A stretch of DNA of 64,000 bases from Alicyclobacillus tolerans (GCF_900142255.1 NZ_FRAF01000004.1:1-64000); one strand, 5' to 3'; positions 18,101-25,104 are shown, counted from the stretch's first letter. Numbers and translations are program-made. The notes: generated by a model from the sequence alone, not told the origin.

Positions 18101-18282
18101 GTCGCTTAAAAGGGTCAAGTCTGGATGCTTTAGAAGCTACTGTAACAGAAGAAGCGTTGGTGCAGAGTGAGTTGCGCACGTATACGCTTGCCAAAGACTG
18201 GTGTCCCGAATGTCACCAACATACGCTGATTCGTACAGGTGGCTGTTATGAATGTGAAGCTTGCGGTTTTAGCAAGTGTTGA
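15112..18282 (+). CDS. nrdJ: Class II (adenosylcobalamin-dependent) ribonucleotide reductase
   Basis: NrdJ reduces ribonucleotides to deoxyribonucleotides with a B12-derived radical. Family marks are YNCFVIP (Cys152), ARSGGVGMNLSRI, GGSRRGALM (397-405), TNPCGEQPLP with the radical Cys529 and Glu531, GICNLGAV (Cys540) and the APTGTTGTM loop. A TSCPD-type region starts near residue 885, and the C-terminal zinc ribbon is CPECHQHTL with CYECEACGFSKC. At 1056 residues it is long. Residues 181-297 look like a second, shortened copy of 335-500 (paired segments WHADIRDFL/RHADILKFI and NARQLYDELL/PAEELWRELC). The GTG start at 15112 follows GAGGAG by eight bases. Its supply of cofactor fits the B12-binding-type protein at 25.7 kb. 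Confidence 0.95.
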   Translation: MSVTKDTSMLPFTDEDWLHATGERIVADRYLMKDVRKESLAEGSLVVAVLDKKRAYHELARIVSISSDQSQVVVELRDGVREELPVQQVDVLLETAPRQMWRRIARGAASVTLQPGKFEEDFYQLQSRWRYVPGGRINASMGTGMKTTSYNCFVIPSVGPTPRDYAESFGQTLEIQARSGGVGMNLSRIPPQGTLVPVSNEKRNTHLQLMLDIWHADIRDFLATEYPNSTKVVRVNKEFLRAVEEEANWTFVFPDTSVEGYDELWNGRIEDWLAAGLPIIDLETVNARQLYDELLYSGVQILSDVVGSVLYPGDQRGTIASTLGDMWEKMGDGKRVTINLSSLRPRYSYVRGVNGRSSGAYSWGLLYDKGNEVFGYGFGPVGVGEIMSVGCQLTLQGGSRRGALMLILNDRHADILKFIRCKQVEGVITGANISVGVSEQFMEARKSGGQWSLGFVPLADMTQFDGDFESWAAHGGTLQITEELPAEELWRELCVSAWKSAEPGVVFLGRANRLSNSYYFNPLVATNPCGEQPLPANGICNLGAVVLSKFAVGFRDTAERHEFADKEKEQYILSLLRQHFSDSEAEFLLHHVLWEDLEWVTRTGLRFQDAVIDATYYPFEANRQNQLRERRVGLGIMGLHDLLLYCGYRYGGENSVKFIDILMGLMAEWCYLESVELAKENGPFPAFDADKFLASGYMKQMAREKPHVVEAIRQFGVRNVTTMTIAPTGTTGTMVGCSTGCEPYYAWSYFRNSRLGMFEESAEIVNEFHQKHPNQELPDYFVTAMDLAPEDHVRVQGALQKWIDSSISKTCNAPHSYTIEDTLRLYDLAYEVGCKGITIYRDGSRSEQVLSLKEEETKMESEVFPQEGASVEAAAATGYRKRKRPDVLYGATYRKNTPLGKAFITINDDPTEHVAVEMFVNIGKAGSDVYAANEALGRAITLYLRDSANPNKEAELVKHFSGIGGSNAVGFGDNRITSVPDAIAKSLIQHAETFPLRRLKGSSLDALEATVTEEALVQSELRTYTLAKDWCPECHQHTLIRTGGCYECEACGFSKC

Positions 18283-18314
18283 GTGGATATGAGTTGAACA
18301 AACATGATTTGGAT

Positions 18315-18349
18315 GGTGCGGTTAGTCAATATGACAACCGCGCCGTTTT
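18315..18349 (+). terminator. Terminator of nrdRJ
   Basis: GGTGCGGTT (18315-18323) pairs with AACCGCGCC (18336-18344), one G-U pair, and GTTTTA follows. It lies 33 bp after the nrdJ stop. Confidence 0.7.
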
Positions 18350-18450
18350 ATATTCACATGCGTTCTGCAGTTTTCAAAACTATTCAGCCCTGTTTGGAAG
18401 AAGTAAGACAGTACTTTAAGTTTCAATTGTCCTATTTTCAAGGACGCGGG

Positions 18451-18459
18451 CATAGATTA
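18451..18459 (+). promoter_or_regulatory. Sigma-K-type -10 (CATAGATTA) before the GerP-like island
   Basis: CATAGATTA matches the sigma-K -10 consensus CATAnnnTA. It lies about 75 bp before the GerPC-like start and after the nrdJ terminator. The -35 AC is not clear at the expected spacing, so support is partial. In Bacillus the gerP operon is under sigma-K. Confidence 0.4.
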
Positions 18460-18532
18460 ATCATGGCATGGACACGCAGCAAGCGTATTTGTCCCATTCA
18501 TTGGCCAATTGGCGAAAAGGTGGTGGACGTCT

Positions 18533-18946
18533 ATGCTGTGGAAAAAGAAGCGTAGCACCAAAGCGCAATTAGACGAGATTAAACAACAGCAAGAAGAACT
18601 GAAAAATATTTTGCAAAGTTTGTTGAATCGCGAATCATCTCGCGTAAATATTCAAGAACTTCACATTAATGAAGCAAATTTTGACGAACTGATTTTTAAG
18701 CTGGAGAGTATCGATGTACAAGAATTAAGTGGATCGCTAAATTTAGGCAATAATTTTAGTCCACGTGTTGTACAATCTCCAAAATCCATAGAGAATTTAG
18801 CTTCTTCTCATTGGGTGGACCAGACAGAAGCCAAGCCTCTGAATTCAAATACTGAGCATCAGGATTATGAAGGAAGAGTATTTGCAACTGGCAGCGGTTA
18901 CCGTTTCTCCAGTGATGGGTCTCATCCACAGTCAAAAAGAAGGTAG
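18533..18946 (+). CDS. GerPC-like spore protein
   Basis: The 137-residue protein starts with a basic, Gln-rich coiled coil (KAQLDEIKQQQEELKNILQ, about residues 9-27). A short conserved block then reads NIQELHINEANFDELIF and ends in ELSGSLNLGNNF (about 64-75), much like the LSGTLNIG segment I recall from GerPC. The rest is polar and variable. GerP proteins let germinants through the spore coat. ATG 18533 has GGTGG about nine bases upstream. An overlapping upstream ORF crosses the nrdJ terminator and is probably not a gene. It heads a row of GerPA/F-like genes, which supports the call; family membership remains inferred. Confidence 0.6.
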   Translation: MLWKKKRSTKAQLDEIKQQQEELKNILQSLLNRESSRVNIQELHINEANFDELIFKLESIDVQELSGSLNLGNNFSPRVVQSPKSIENLASSHWVDQTEAKPLNSNTEHQDYEGRVFATGSGYRFSSDGSHPQSKRR

Positions 18947-18953
18947 AGAACGT

Positions 18954-19271
18954 ATGCGTGAGTTTTTTTCCCCGACATTTGCCATAGGTACACTGCGAAT
19001 TGGACAAATAGAAGGAGCATCATGTCTCAATATGGGCAATAATTGGCCATCTCATTTTCGGAGTTATAAAAAAACCAATCAAGGATTCGGTTCGGTAAGT
19101 GGCGATCATGCAGTTCTCAAAGATATGAAAAGTTTCTTGCACGATCCCGATATACTTGATCACCCTGGGAATGTAGAACGACCGACAGAAGATTGGTTGC
19201 AACAGATGCTTCAGCGCATGGAAGCGCATCTGCCAAAGGCGCCGAATCAAAAAGAGGACGTAGGTGAATAA
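18954..19271 (+). CDS. GerPA/GerPF-like spore protein, paralogue 1
   Basis: In this 105-residue protein the block IGTLRIGQIEGASCLNMGNN (about residues 11-30) is followed by KKTNQGFGSVSGDH (about 39-52). The same pattern, a short beta segment with a Gly-Asp/Asn turn and then KxNxG[FW]GSxxG, is repeated in the next gene and in the gene after hsp20. It recalls the FGD and GSGS blocks of GerPA/GerPF, though with low identity. A C-terminal helical extension (ERPTEDWLQQMLQRMEAHL) is extra. The start at 18954 follows AGAAGGTAGAG; the gap to the gene before is seven bases, and the stop abuts the next ATG. Confidence 0.55.
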   Translation: MREFFSPTFAIGTLRIGQIEGASCLNMGNNWPSHFRSYKKTNQGFGSVSGDHAVLKDMKSFLHDPDILDHPGNVERPTEDWLQQMLQRMEAHLPKAPNQKEDVGE

Positions 19272-19511
19272 ATGAAATTCTATGGACAGGATTGGAGTGT
19301 CAAATCTGTCAAAAAAGGTTCTTTAGTTAGCTATGGGGACAATTTTATTTCGCACATGGTTTCGCATACAAAAAAGAATGAGGGATGGGGAAGTTTGCAA
19401 GGCCATCAAACTCAAATCTACCGTACATTAAGTTTTTTAAAGGATGAAGATCATATTGACTCTGAGAAAACCTTGCAAAACCCGAGTGTACATCATCATG
19501 GTGAAAGGTAG
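19272..19511 (+). CDS. GerPA/GerPF-like spore protein, paralogue 2
   Basis: In this 79-residue protein SVKKGSLVSYGDNFISHM (about residues 12-29) has the SYGDN turn closest to the FGD signature of GerPA/F, followed by KKNEGWGSLQGHQT (about 34-47). The His-rich tail ends HHHGER. The ATG directly follows the previous stop, so translation is coupled. Function is inferred from the shared motif and position; a coat-permeability role in germination is the best guess. Confidence 0.55.
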   Translation: MKFYGQDWSVKSVKKGSLVSYGDNFISHMVSHTKKNEGWGSLQGHQTQIYRTLSFLKDEDHIDSEKTLQNPSVHHHGER

Positions 19512-19528
19512 AGGCAGGGGGAGCATGA

Positions 19529-20044
19529 ATGGCCAATCAGAACGACTCTAATTTTGGTTGGGGAAATTTTTCTAATCCCTTTGAAATGTTGAAAAATATG
19601 GGGGATTTACGGGATTGGAGAAAACTCCTGGGAGAAGATTTTTTTAAGAATATGCCATTTCCTCAAATGCAACAGGGTAATCCCTCTCCATTTTCAGGAG
19701 GCCATGAGGTGTATCCTCCAGTGGATATGTACGATCGCGGTCATGAATTGGTAGTTGTGCTTGATGTACCCGGCGCCTCGAGTGCAAATGACATTAAAAT
19801 ACGAGTCAGCGATAGACAAATGATTATTCGAGGTCGTTCAACCGATTTCAGTGGTAAAGATGACACCGCTCTGCAAATTGAGCGGCATCACGGACCTTTT
19901 GAACGGATAATAGAATTTCCAGTTCGCGTTCATTCTGATAAAGTTATTGCCCATTTCAAAGATGGAGTATTGTTGGTTCGTATTCAAAAAATCGCCCAAC
20001 CGGGCGATGATTTTGATGAGTATGTTCCGATTCAATTTGAATGA
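19529..20044 (+). CDS. Hsp20/alpha-crystallin small heat-shock protein
   Basis: This is an ATP-independent holdase. The 171 residues have a flexible N-terminus rich in Phe, Gly and Asn (about 1-55), then the alpha-crystallin domain (about 60-160) with VDMYDRGHELVVVLDVPG, IRVSDRQMIIRGR, GPFERIIEFPVRVHSDKVIAHFKDGVLLVRIQK, the last being the usual A-x-x-[KD]-G-V-L-x-[VI] motif. The IxI/V tail motif is weak. It sits inside the GerP-like row, 17 bp after paralogue 2, so it is likely made during late sporulation. Spore-associated small HSPs are known in Bacillus (CotM, CotP). Confidence 0.9.
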   Translation: MANQNDSNFGWGNFSNPFEMLKNMGDLRDWRKLLGEDFFKNMPFPQMQQGNPSPFSGGHEVYPPVDMYDRGHELVVVLDVPGASSANDIKIRVSDRQMIIRGRSTDFSGKDDTALQIERHHGPFERIIEFPVRVHSDKVIAHFKDGVLLVRIQKIAQPGDDFDEYVPIQFE

Positions 20045-20088
20045 TATTCTGACGTAGTTAAGGTATACATAATTAGGAAGTGAGACAG

Positions 20089-20349
20089 TTGGAGGATCAA
20101 AATGCATTTGCAAATTTAAAATCATGGATGATGAAAATTGACCATCTCGACTCCTGTTCCTTCCTCATCATGGGAAAATGCAATGTGGTGATGGGGGGAA
20201 ATGTTCATCAGAAAGAAAATTCTGGATTTGGCTCGCTTGCTCCTGGTTCCACCATGATAGGTTGTTTATCAATGGTTTATGATGTCGATGGAGTCGACAT
20301 GCCGATTGATAACCGCAATTCAATAGTATGGACATCCAGAACGGAATAA
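20089..20349 (+). CDS. GerPA/GerPF-like spore protein, paralogue 3
   Basis: In this 86-residue protein the block MKIDHLDSCSFLIMGKCNVV (about residues 14-33) precedes HQKENSGFGSLAPGST (about 38-53), the same motif as in the two genes before hsp20, with Asn/Lys in place of the Asp of GerPA. The TTG at 20089 lies eight bases after AGGAAG; GTG 20080 and ATG 20128 are alternatives. It ends the operon, convergent with a minus-strand gene. Confidence 0.5.
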   Translation: MEDQNAFANLKSWMMKIDHLDSCSFLIMGKCNVVMGGNVHQKENSGFGSLAPGSTMIGCLSMVYDVDGVDMPIDNRNSIVWTSRTE

Positions 20350-20361
20350 GTAAAAGAATCA

Positions 20362-20655
20362 CTACCAAGGCTTTTGCTGTGAAGAATATTTTTTTACAAC
20401 GGATTTAACTTCTTCAATTCCTTTCCAAGGCAGGTGCTTGACGGCTTCTGCTATGTGGACAGCTTCTGCAAGTTCGGCTGCAGATAATTGTCCTTGCAAG
20501 AGATTCATAAGTCTTCGCTTATGATTGACTTCATTGGCGGTTACACCATATTGAACGGCAATTTGAGCGTCAGTCATACCTGCATCTACCATGGATTTTA
20601 ATTCTTCCCGAGTGATCAAACTAAATGGTTTTTCCGTCATCGTTTGTTCATTCAA
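20362..20655 (-). CDS. Small helix-turn-helix-like protein, 97 residues
   Basis: After a short leader, residues about 15-50 (REELKSMVDAGMTDAQIA, then VQYGVTANEVNHKRRLM) have the spacing of a helix-turn-helix of the kind seen in resolvase or sigma-region-4 folds. The second half (LSAAELAEAVHIAEAVKHLPW) is helical. GGAGG lies nine bases before the TTG at 20655. It may bind DNA. It converges on the GerP-like island and is divergent from the next small gene. I recognise no named family. Confidence 0.6.
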   Translation of the reverse strand: MNEQTMTEKPFSLITREELKSMVDAGMTDAQIAVQYGVTANEVNHKRRLMNLLQGQLSAAELAEAVHIAEAVKHLPWKGIEEVKSVVKKYSSQQKPW

Positions 20656-20797
20656 ACCCAAACACCTCCTTTTTTACTTTTCCCTGAATGAAACCAGGAT
20701 ATGAATAGAAGAGCGTCGGCTAGATTTTAACATCTTGTAAAACGTATGTCTGAAAACAGGACGCGAGATGATAAAGTTTGCAAAGGAGGCGAATTCT

Positions 20798-20992
20798 TTG
20801 ACCAATATCCGTTCTCATCGAGTACCAGGTTATTCTTATCGCCGCGTCGATTTAGAAGGTCTCAGGCATACTGATGAAGAAAAAGAACATTTTTTTGATA
20901 TTTCTGCAGAGAAAGAAGCAGAAATTCCTAACGGATCGAAAAAAAGAATTCCGAATTTTGTGCATCGAGCAGACGAACCAGGAGAGGATTAG
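20798..20992 (+). CDS. Small hydrophilic protein, 64 residues
   Basis: A perfect AAAGGAGG lies eight bases before TTG 20798. The product is charged and mostly disordered (SHRVPGYSYRRVDLEGL, then EEKEHFFDISAEKEAE), with no Cys or membrane segment. Its size, composition and neighbours fit a spore-core or forespore small protein, but no family is recognised. A GC-rich hairpin follows 14 bp after the stop. Confidence 0.6.
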   Translation: MTNIRSHRVPGYSYRRVDLEGLRHTDEEKEHFFDISAEKEAEIPNGSKKRIPNFVHRADEPGED

Positions 20993-21005
20993 TTTCAAAA
21001 TTCAT

Positions 21006-21034
21006 GCGGCCGAGCGTATCGTTGCCTCGGCCGC
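21006..21034 (+). terminator. GC-rich hairpin
   Basis: GCGGCCGAG and CTCGGCCGC form a perfect 9-bp stem around an 11-base loop, just after the small gene. There is no T-tract. Confidence 0.55.
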
Positions 21035-21089
21035 CAGAGTTTGATACTGTGTAAATATATACTTAAAGAAGAATTGGCGGCGAAGCCGA

Positions 21090-21737
21090 ATGTCAACTAT
21101 AGGTAAGGCTTTATCGTGGAAGAGTCTGGCCATTTTTTTGGTTGGAGTCGCTATTTTTGTTGCAGCTTTGTATGCTGATCGTCATCATCAACTGTCCAAT
21201 ATACTCAAATCCTGGGGATGGCTGGGGATTGGTGCGGCTATCTTGCTGATGGTCTTTTTTTGCATGACACCCATTCCATCAGAAGGTCTTTTGGTCATGT
21301 ATTTAAAGGTTTATGGTATAGGATGGGGTATTTTCTATGCATGGCTGGGTTCAACTTTAAGTGCTCTTTTGATTTACATTTTGGCACGTACGCTAGGAGT
21401 GCCGGTCATTCGACGCTTTGTATCGGAGGAAAAGTGGCAGCAGGTGAATGGATGGGTCGAGCGAAAAGGTGGATTAGGCTTACTTTTTGCTAGATTACTG
21501 CCGATTCCTGCATTTGTTGTAAATTACGCCGCTGGTATGATGTCATCTGTTAGTCTTTGGACTTATGTGTGGACTGCAGCGATTTCTATTGTTCCGTATT
21601 ATATAGGGGTATCCTTAGTGTATGCAGGAATTATGGGGAATAATTTGTATCTCTTGGTGGGTATCATTCCCATTCTTATTGTAGGGGCCGGGGGCTACTG
21701 GCTTCATCAGCAAACTAAAAAGCGCACCTACTCTTGA
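21090..21737 (+). CDS. TVP38/TMEM64 (DedA-like, VTT domain) membrane protein
   Basis: The 215-residue integral membrane protein has about six hydrophobic segments. The VTT core includes FFCMTPIPSEGLLVMYLKVYG (about 58-78), GSTLSALLIYILARTLG (about 88-104) and the amphipathic RKGGLGLLFARLLPIPAFVVNY (about 125-146) with its R-x-[LI]-P-x-P signature. Relatives act in lipid or undecaprenyl-phosphate scrambling and membrane homeostasis. It is followed 59 bp later by a MarR gene that may share its transcript. Confidence 0.85.
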   Translation: MSTIGKALSWKSLAIFLVGVAIFVAALYADRHHQLSNILKSWGWLGIGAAILLMVFFCMTPIPSEGLLVMYLKVYGIGWGIFYAWLGSTLSALLIYILARTLGVPVIRRFVSEEKWQQVNGWVERKGGLGLLFARLLPIPAFVVNYAAGMMSSVSLWTYVWTAAISIVPYYIGVSLVYAGIMGNNLYLLVGIIPILIVGAGGYWLHQQTKKRTYS

Positions 21738-21796
21738 CTTGCTGGTCAGGCATTAGAGGACTAAACTGGTGGTAATGATGACTCACGAGGTGAAAT

Positions 21797-22279
21797 ATGA
21801 TGCACAGCGCCATTTCAGAAGAACAAGTGCGCACTTTTGAAGAAGTTTTGACCAAACTGTCGCGGGTATTACAGGCTCATTCACCCATTAAGCGTTTTGG
21901 GTTAACACCCACTCAAGCCTATTTGTTACGTCACTTATATCAGGAAGGTAAAACAAAAGCGTCTGATTTAGCCCGAGTGGCTGATCTGAGTCCTGGAGCA
22001 GTGACGCAAGTGTGTGATGAATTAGTTAAGATGCAAATGGTTGAACGAAAACGTTCTCAAGAAGATCGAAGGGTAGTCTTTCACGAAATTACAAACAAAG
22101 GATTTGAAATTTTAAGTGGATTGCAACAGGAGCGCTGTAATATTGCTCGACAATTGCTTACAGAATTAGGATCTGAAGATGCTGAACAATTTATTCGTTT
22201 GATGGGCAGAGTTGTAGAATTTATGGAAATGCAACCGATTGAACGCAAAACTCGCCAAACTACAGACATCTCTTCTTAA
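21797..22279 (+). CDS. MarR-family transcriptional regulator
   Basis: The 160-residue protein has the MarR winged helix: LTPTQAYLLRHLYQEG, KASDLARVADLSPGAVTQVCDELVKMQMVERKRSQEDRRVVFHEITNKG, with the DxR wing (EDRR) at about residue 95, framed by dimerisation helices. GAGGTG precedes the tandem ATGATG start. It probably represses neighbouring genes such as the TVP38-like one, in response to a small ligand; no operator was identified. Confidence 0.88.
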   Translation: MMHSAISEEQVRTFEEVLTKLSRVLQAHSPIKRFGLTPTQAYLLRHLYQEGKTKASDLARVADLSPGAVTQVCDELVKMQMVERKRSQEDRRVVFHEITNKGFEILSGLQQERCNIARQLLTELGSEDAEQFIRLMGRVVEFMEMQPIERKTRQTTDISS

Positions 22280-22300
22280 TCTCTTTTCGTCTCACTTGTG

Positions 22301-22328
22301 ACCGTAAGTTGCTGCACAACATAAGATA
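22301..22328 (+). promoter_or_regulatory. Sigma-K-type promoter
   Basis: AC at 22301-22302, a 17-bp gap and CATAAGATA at 22320-22328 match the sigma-K consensus AC-n16/17-CATAnnnTA. It lies 75 bp before a small unknown gene, suggesting mother-cell expression late in sporulation. Confidence 0.5.
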
Positions 22329-22403
22329 ATGTAATTGTGCATGCTTTGACGGATGGCAAACGGCATGTTGCAGGACGTCTACAGTTATGAGGAGACGATA
22401 AGA

Positions 22404-22682
22404 ATGCGTGAACATGATAATCCGTCCGTAAAGGAAGGGCATTTTTCAACGGAAATTGCAGTCAGTCTGCCTTATTGTTTAGGAGGAAAAGTTTACATTT
22501 TGCCATGGAATTTGCGTCAACAAATCAGTAAATCGAGATCGTCAAATACATTTGTCTATTGGATGACTTCCAGCTATCCTGCTTTACATCCCTATTATCC
22601 TTGGCCCTTTTTATCTTCTAATTCACCTTGCGATTTACCTCCTCTTTCTGATTGGACACTTCACGGATATTGGCCTATGTAA
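22404..22682 (+). CDS. Hypothetical protein, candidate spore coat component
   Basis: The 92-residue protein follows GAGGAGA by seven bases. It is rich in Pro, Ser, Tyr and Trp near the C-terminus (SSYPALHPYYPWPFLSS, then LPPLSDWTLHGYWPM), with a central LPYCLGGKVYILPWNLRQQI. Aromatic, Pro-rich short proteins under a sigma-K promoter are typical of spore coat proteins, but the assignment rests on composition and promoter alone. In-frame codons upstream of 22404 would place the start inside the promoter leader. Confidence 0.5.
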   Translation: MREHDNPSVKEGHFSTEIAVSLPYCLGGKVYILPWNLRQQISKSRSSNTFVYWMTSSYPALHPYYPWPFLSSNSPCDLPPLSDWTLHGYWPM

Positions 22683-22758
22683 GAAAAAAATTCTCCTCTC
22701 CAGCATCCTGACTATGGTATGATATATAAGATGAAGTATTGGAGAGGAACGGTGGCGG

Positions 22759-23892
22759 TTGGAACTTTCTTTGGTCATACCATCGTTTAATGAAAAAGAT
22801 AACGTTCAAAATTTAGTGCAGCAGATTCATCAAGCACTTGCAGATACAAATATTGATTATGAAATTTTTTTTGTTGATGATAGTACGGATGAAACACCAC
22901 AAAGATTGGAAAAAATGGCCGCTCTGGACCAACGCGTTCGCTATTACCATCGTGAGAATGGAAAGGGTCTTGGTACAGCTGTTGTCGAAGGCATTCACCA
23001 AACAGAATCGGAATGGATTATTGTTATGGATGCTGATTTACAGCATCCACCTGAACTTTTGCCCACTATGGTGGAGCGATTAAAAGCAGGTATTGATATT
23101 GTTATTCCTAGCCGTTTTGTTGAAGGCGGTTCAGATGGCGGTTTAGTCGGAGTGCGAAAGCTGATCTCTTTCGGAGCACGTTCTATTGGACGGTTATTAC
23201 TCAAGCGCTTAAGGCCTATTTCTGATTGTACGAGTGGTTTTTTTGGATTTAAACGTACAGTTGTACAAGGGGTTAAATTACAACCACTTGGCTGGAAAAT
23301 ACTTATAGAAATTTTGATGAAAGCTAACTATCGTACAGTTCATGAGATACCCTATCAATTTAAAGCTAGAGACGCAGGAGAGTCAAAGATGAGTATCCGT
23401 GAACAGTGGAATTACCTGATTCATCTTTGGAAATTGATGTGGCAAAGTGAGGAAGATCGTCGTTTTCCACTTTTCGCAATGATTGGCTTCAGTGGTGTAT
23501 GGGTCAATTTAGGACTGATGGCCGGATTTATTTATTTGCTTGGAATGAATCATGTTTTGGCCTCCGTTTTGGCATCTTTAATGGCTATGGTGAACAATTA
23601 CATATGGAATGACGCTTTAACTTGGCGTGATGCTAAGCAAAAAGAACACAAGCCCGGTTGGATTCGGATGTTGCTGTTTATGGCGATATCTGCTGTAAGT
23701 GTCGCATTGACGACTTGGATCATGCGCGGTTTGGAAATGATAGGTATACAAGTGCTGGTCGGTCAAACCATTGGCATATTAATCTCCACTATATGGAGTT
23801 ATCAGGCAAATCGCCATTTGACCTGGGGAGGGAAAAAGTTATCTCTTCCCAAACCTGACCGCAGAGTCATTGTCACGCGCGATCGCGGTTGA
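22759..23892 (+). CDS. GT2 glycosyltransferase fused to GtrA-like membrane domain
   Basis: In this 377-residue protein the N-terminal GT-A domain (1-225) resembles polyprenol-phosphate mannosyl/glucosyltransferases (ELSLVIPSFNEKDNVQNLV, FFVDDSTDETP, VMDADLQHPPE, FVEGGSDGG). The C-terminal domain (about 235-365) has four helices and GtrA marks (FAMIGFSGVWVNLG, VNNYIWNDALTWRD, WSYQANRHLTW). Such fusions both charge the lipid carrier with sugar and help flip it. TTG 22759 follows GAGAGG by 11 bases, and no better in-frame start is seen. The gene is convergent with an LCP-family gene. Confidence 0.88.
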   Translation: MELSLVIPSFNEKDNVQNLVQQIHQALADTNIDYEIFFVDDSTDETPQRLEKMAALDQRVRYYHRENGKGLGTAVVEGIHQTESEWIIVMDADLQHPPELLPTMVERLKAGIDIVIPSRFVEGGSDGGLVGVRKLISFGARSIGRLLLKRLRPISDCTSGFFGFKRTVVQGVKLQPLGWKILIEILMKANYRTVHEIPYQFKARDAGESKMSIREQWNYLIHLWKLMWQSEEDRRFPLFAMIGFSGVWVNLGLMAGFIYLLGMNHVLASVLASLMAMVNNYIWNDALTWRDAKQKEHKPGWIRMLLFMAISAVSVALTTWIMRGLEMIGIQVLVGQTIGILISTIWSYQANRHLTWGGKKLSLPKPDRRVIVTRDRG

Positions 23893-23914
23893 GCCTGACC
23901 AAGAAGCCATCCAT

Positions 23915-24907
23915 TTAGTGATGCGGTGGTTTCCAATTATTTGTCTCAGAAGGATTTTGGATGGTCTGCGTGTTGCAAATTCCGTTAAGCAAAAATCTGT
24001 GAGCTTCAAATTTGGCTTGTTGCGGATTGACTACCCAATAACTCAAGTCTCCAGCATAAAGTGGATTAGGATTATGAAAGGAACCAGGAAGTGTTTCATG
24101 AATGATGGAATAGTTTTTGTACTGTTCCATGTGTCCAATCATTTTAATAACATCCCACATAGAGAGGTCGGTATCTACAGAGTTCCACATAATTTTGGAT
24201 ATTTCAGGAAGGTGTAATAAGTTTTTGGGTTGTAAAATTTGCTGATAAATGGCTTGTATAAATTCTTGTTGCCGTTCTGTTCTTCCGATATCCCCCAATT
24301 CATCGTGGCGAAAGCGCACAAAACCTAGGGCATCTTCTCCATCTACATGCTGTAAACCAGGATTGAGCCATATACGATGGTGTACCTTATCGCCTGTATC
24401 GTAGTGCATGGGTTTAGAAATATGCAGTGTGATTCCACCCAGCAAGTTAACAAGTTGAACAACACTGTCGAAATGAGCCACTACATAACCATCTATAGGT
24501 AAGCCTATTAGTTTTTCTACGACTTTCTCACTTAAAGTGGCACCGCCGATTTGCATGGATTCGTTAATCTTTCGGTATCGGCCATCTGGGAATGCCACTT
24601 GTGTATCGCGAGGAATGGAGAGTAGTGCAATTCGATGAGCTTCAGGATCGACACGCATGATCATAAGGACGTCACTGTTGCCATTTTTGTCACCTGGTCG
24701 AGCATCTGTGCCAAGAATCAGCAGTTGATAGGGCTCGTTCATCTGGAGACGCGATGTCTGCGATTGGGAATGTGCTGCATGAATCGTGTGTTTGGGGAAT
24801 TTATGTAAACCCAATAAGGTTCCGGTGACCAATGCTCCGGCAAGAAAAAAAACGGAACTAATTTTTTTAACAGGTGTACGATGTTTTCTTGCGTGGCGTC
24901 CCGGCAT
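23915..24907 (-). CDS. LytR-CpsA-Psr (LCP) family cell-wall glycopolymer ligase
   Basis: The 330-residue protein is type II membrane-anchored: basic MPGRHARKHRTPVKK, one helix (about 17-33), then an extracellular LCP domain. Family motifs are LILGTDARPGDKNGNSDVLMIM, ALLSIPRDTQV (catalytic Arg), RKINESMQIGG, LVNLLGGITLHI and FVRFRHDELGDIGRTERQQ. LCP enzymes transfer teichoic-type polymers from undecaprenyl carrier to peptidoglycan. The GT2-GtrA neighbour fits a cell-surface glycan theme. The tail after about residue 300 (NPSETNNWKPPHH) is polar. Confidence 0.92.
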   Translation of the reverse strand: MPGRHARKHRTPVKKISSVFFLAGALVTGTLLGLHKFPKHTIHAAHSQSQTSRLQMNEPYQLLILGTDARPGDKNGNSDVLMIMRVDPEAHRIALLSIPRDTQVAFPDGRYRKINESMQIGGATLSEKVVEKLIGLPIDGYVVAHFDSVVQLVNLLGGITLHISKPMHYDTGDKVHHRIWLNPGLQHVDGEDALGFVRFRHDELGDIGRTERQQEFIQAIYQQILQPKNLLHLPEISKIMWNSVDTDLSMWDVIKMIGHMEQYKNYSIIHETLPGSFHNPNPLYAGDLSYWVVNPQQAKFEAHRFLLNGICNTQTIQNPSETNNWKPPHH

Positions 24908-25042
24908 CGAAAACTTTCATCCTCTCTATAGGCAATCCATCCGATTTTACTTTGCCCTCCAATTAGGAATTTCATGCGAAAATAGAGAGTAAATCAGGTT
25001 CCTTATCATTTGAATAAATTGATACAGTAGTGTAAGCATTGT

Positions 25043-25074
25043 AAAAAGCGGCGTATAGATTACGCCGCTTTTTT
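25043..25074 (-). terminator. Terminator of zinc-ribbon gene
   Basis: AAAAGCGGCGTA and TACGCCGCTTTT form a stem flanked by T runs on both strands. It lies downstream of the minus-strand zinc-ribbon gene. Confidence 0.85.
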
Positions 25075-25104
25075 GAAAATTCTGTTCTACATTAAGTTTG
25101 ACGA

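Noticed and set aside
18304-18555. 83-residue plus-strand ORF between nrdJ and the GerP-like island
   Set aside because: It spans the nrdJ terminator and the sigma-K-type -10, has no good ribosome site and overlaps the GerPC-like start.
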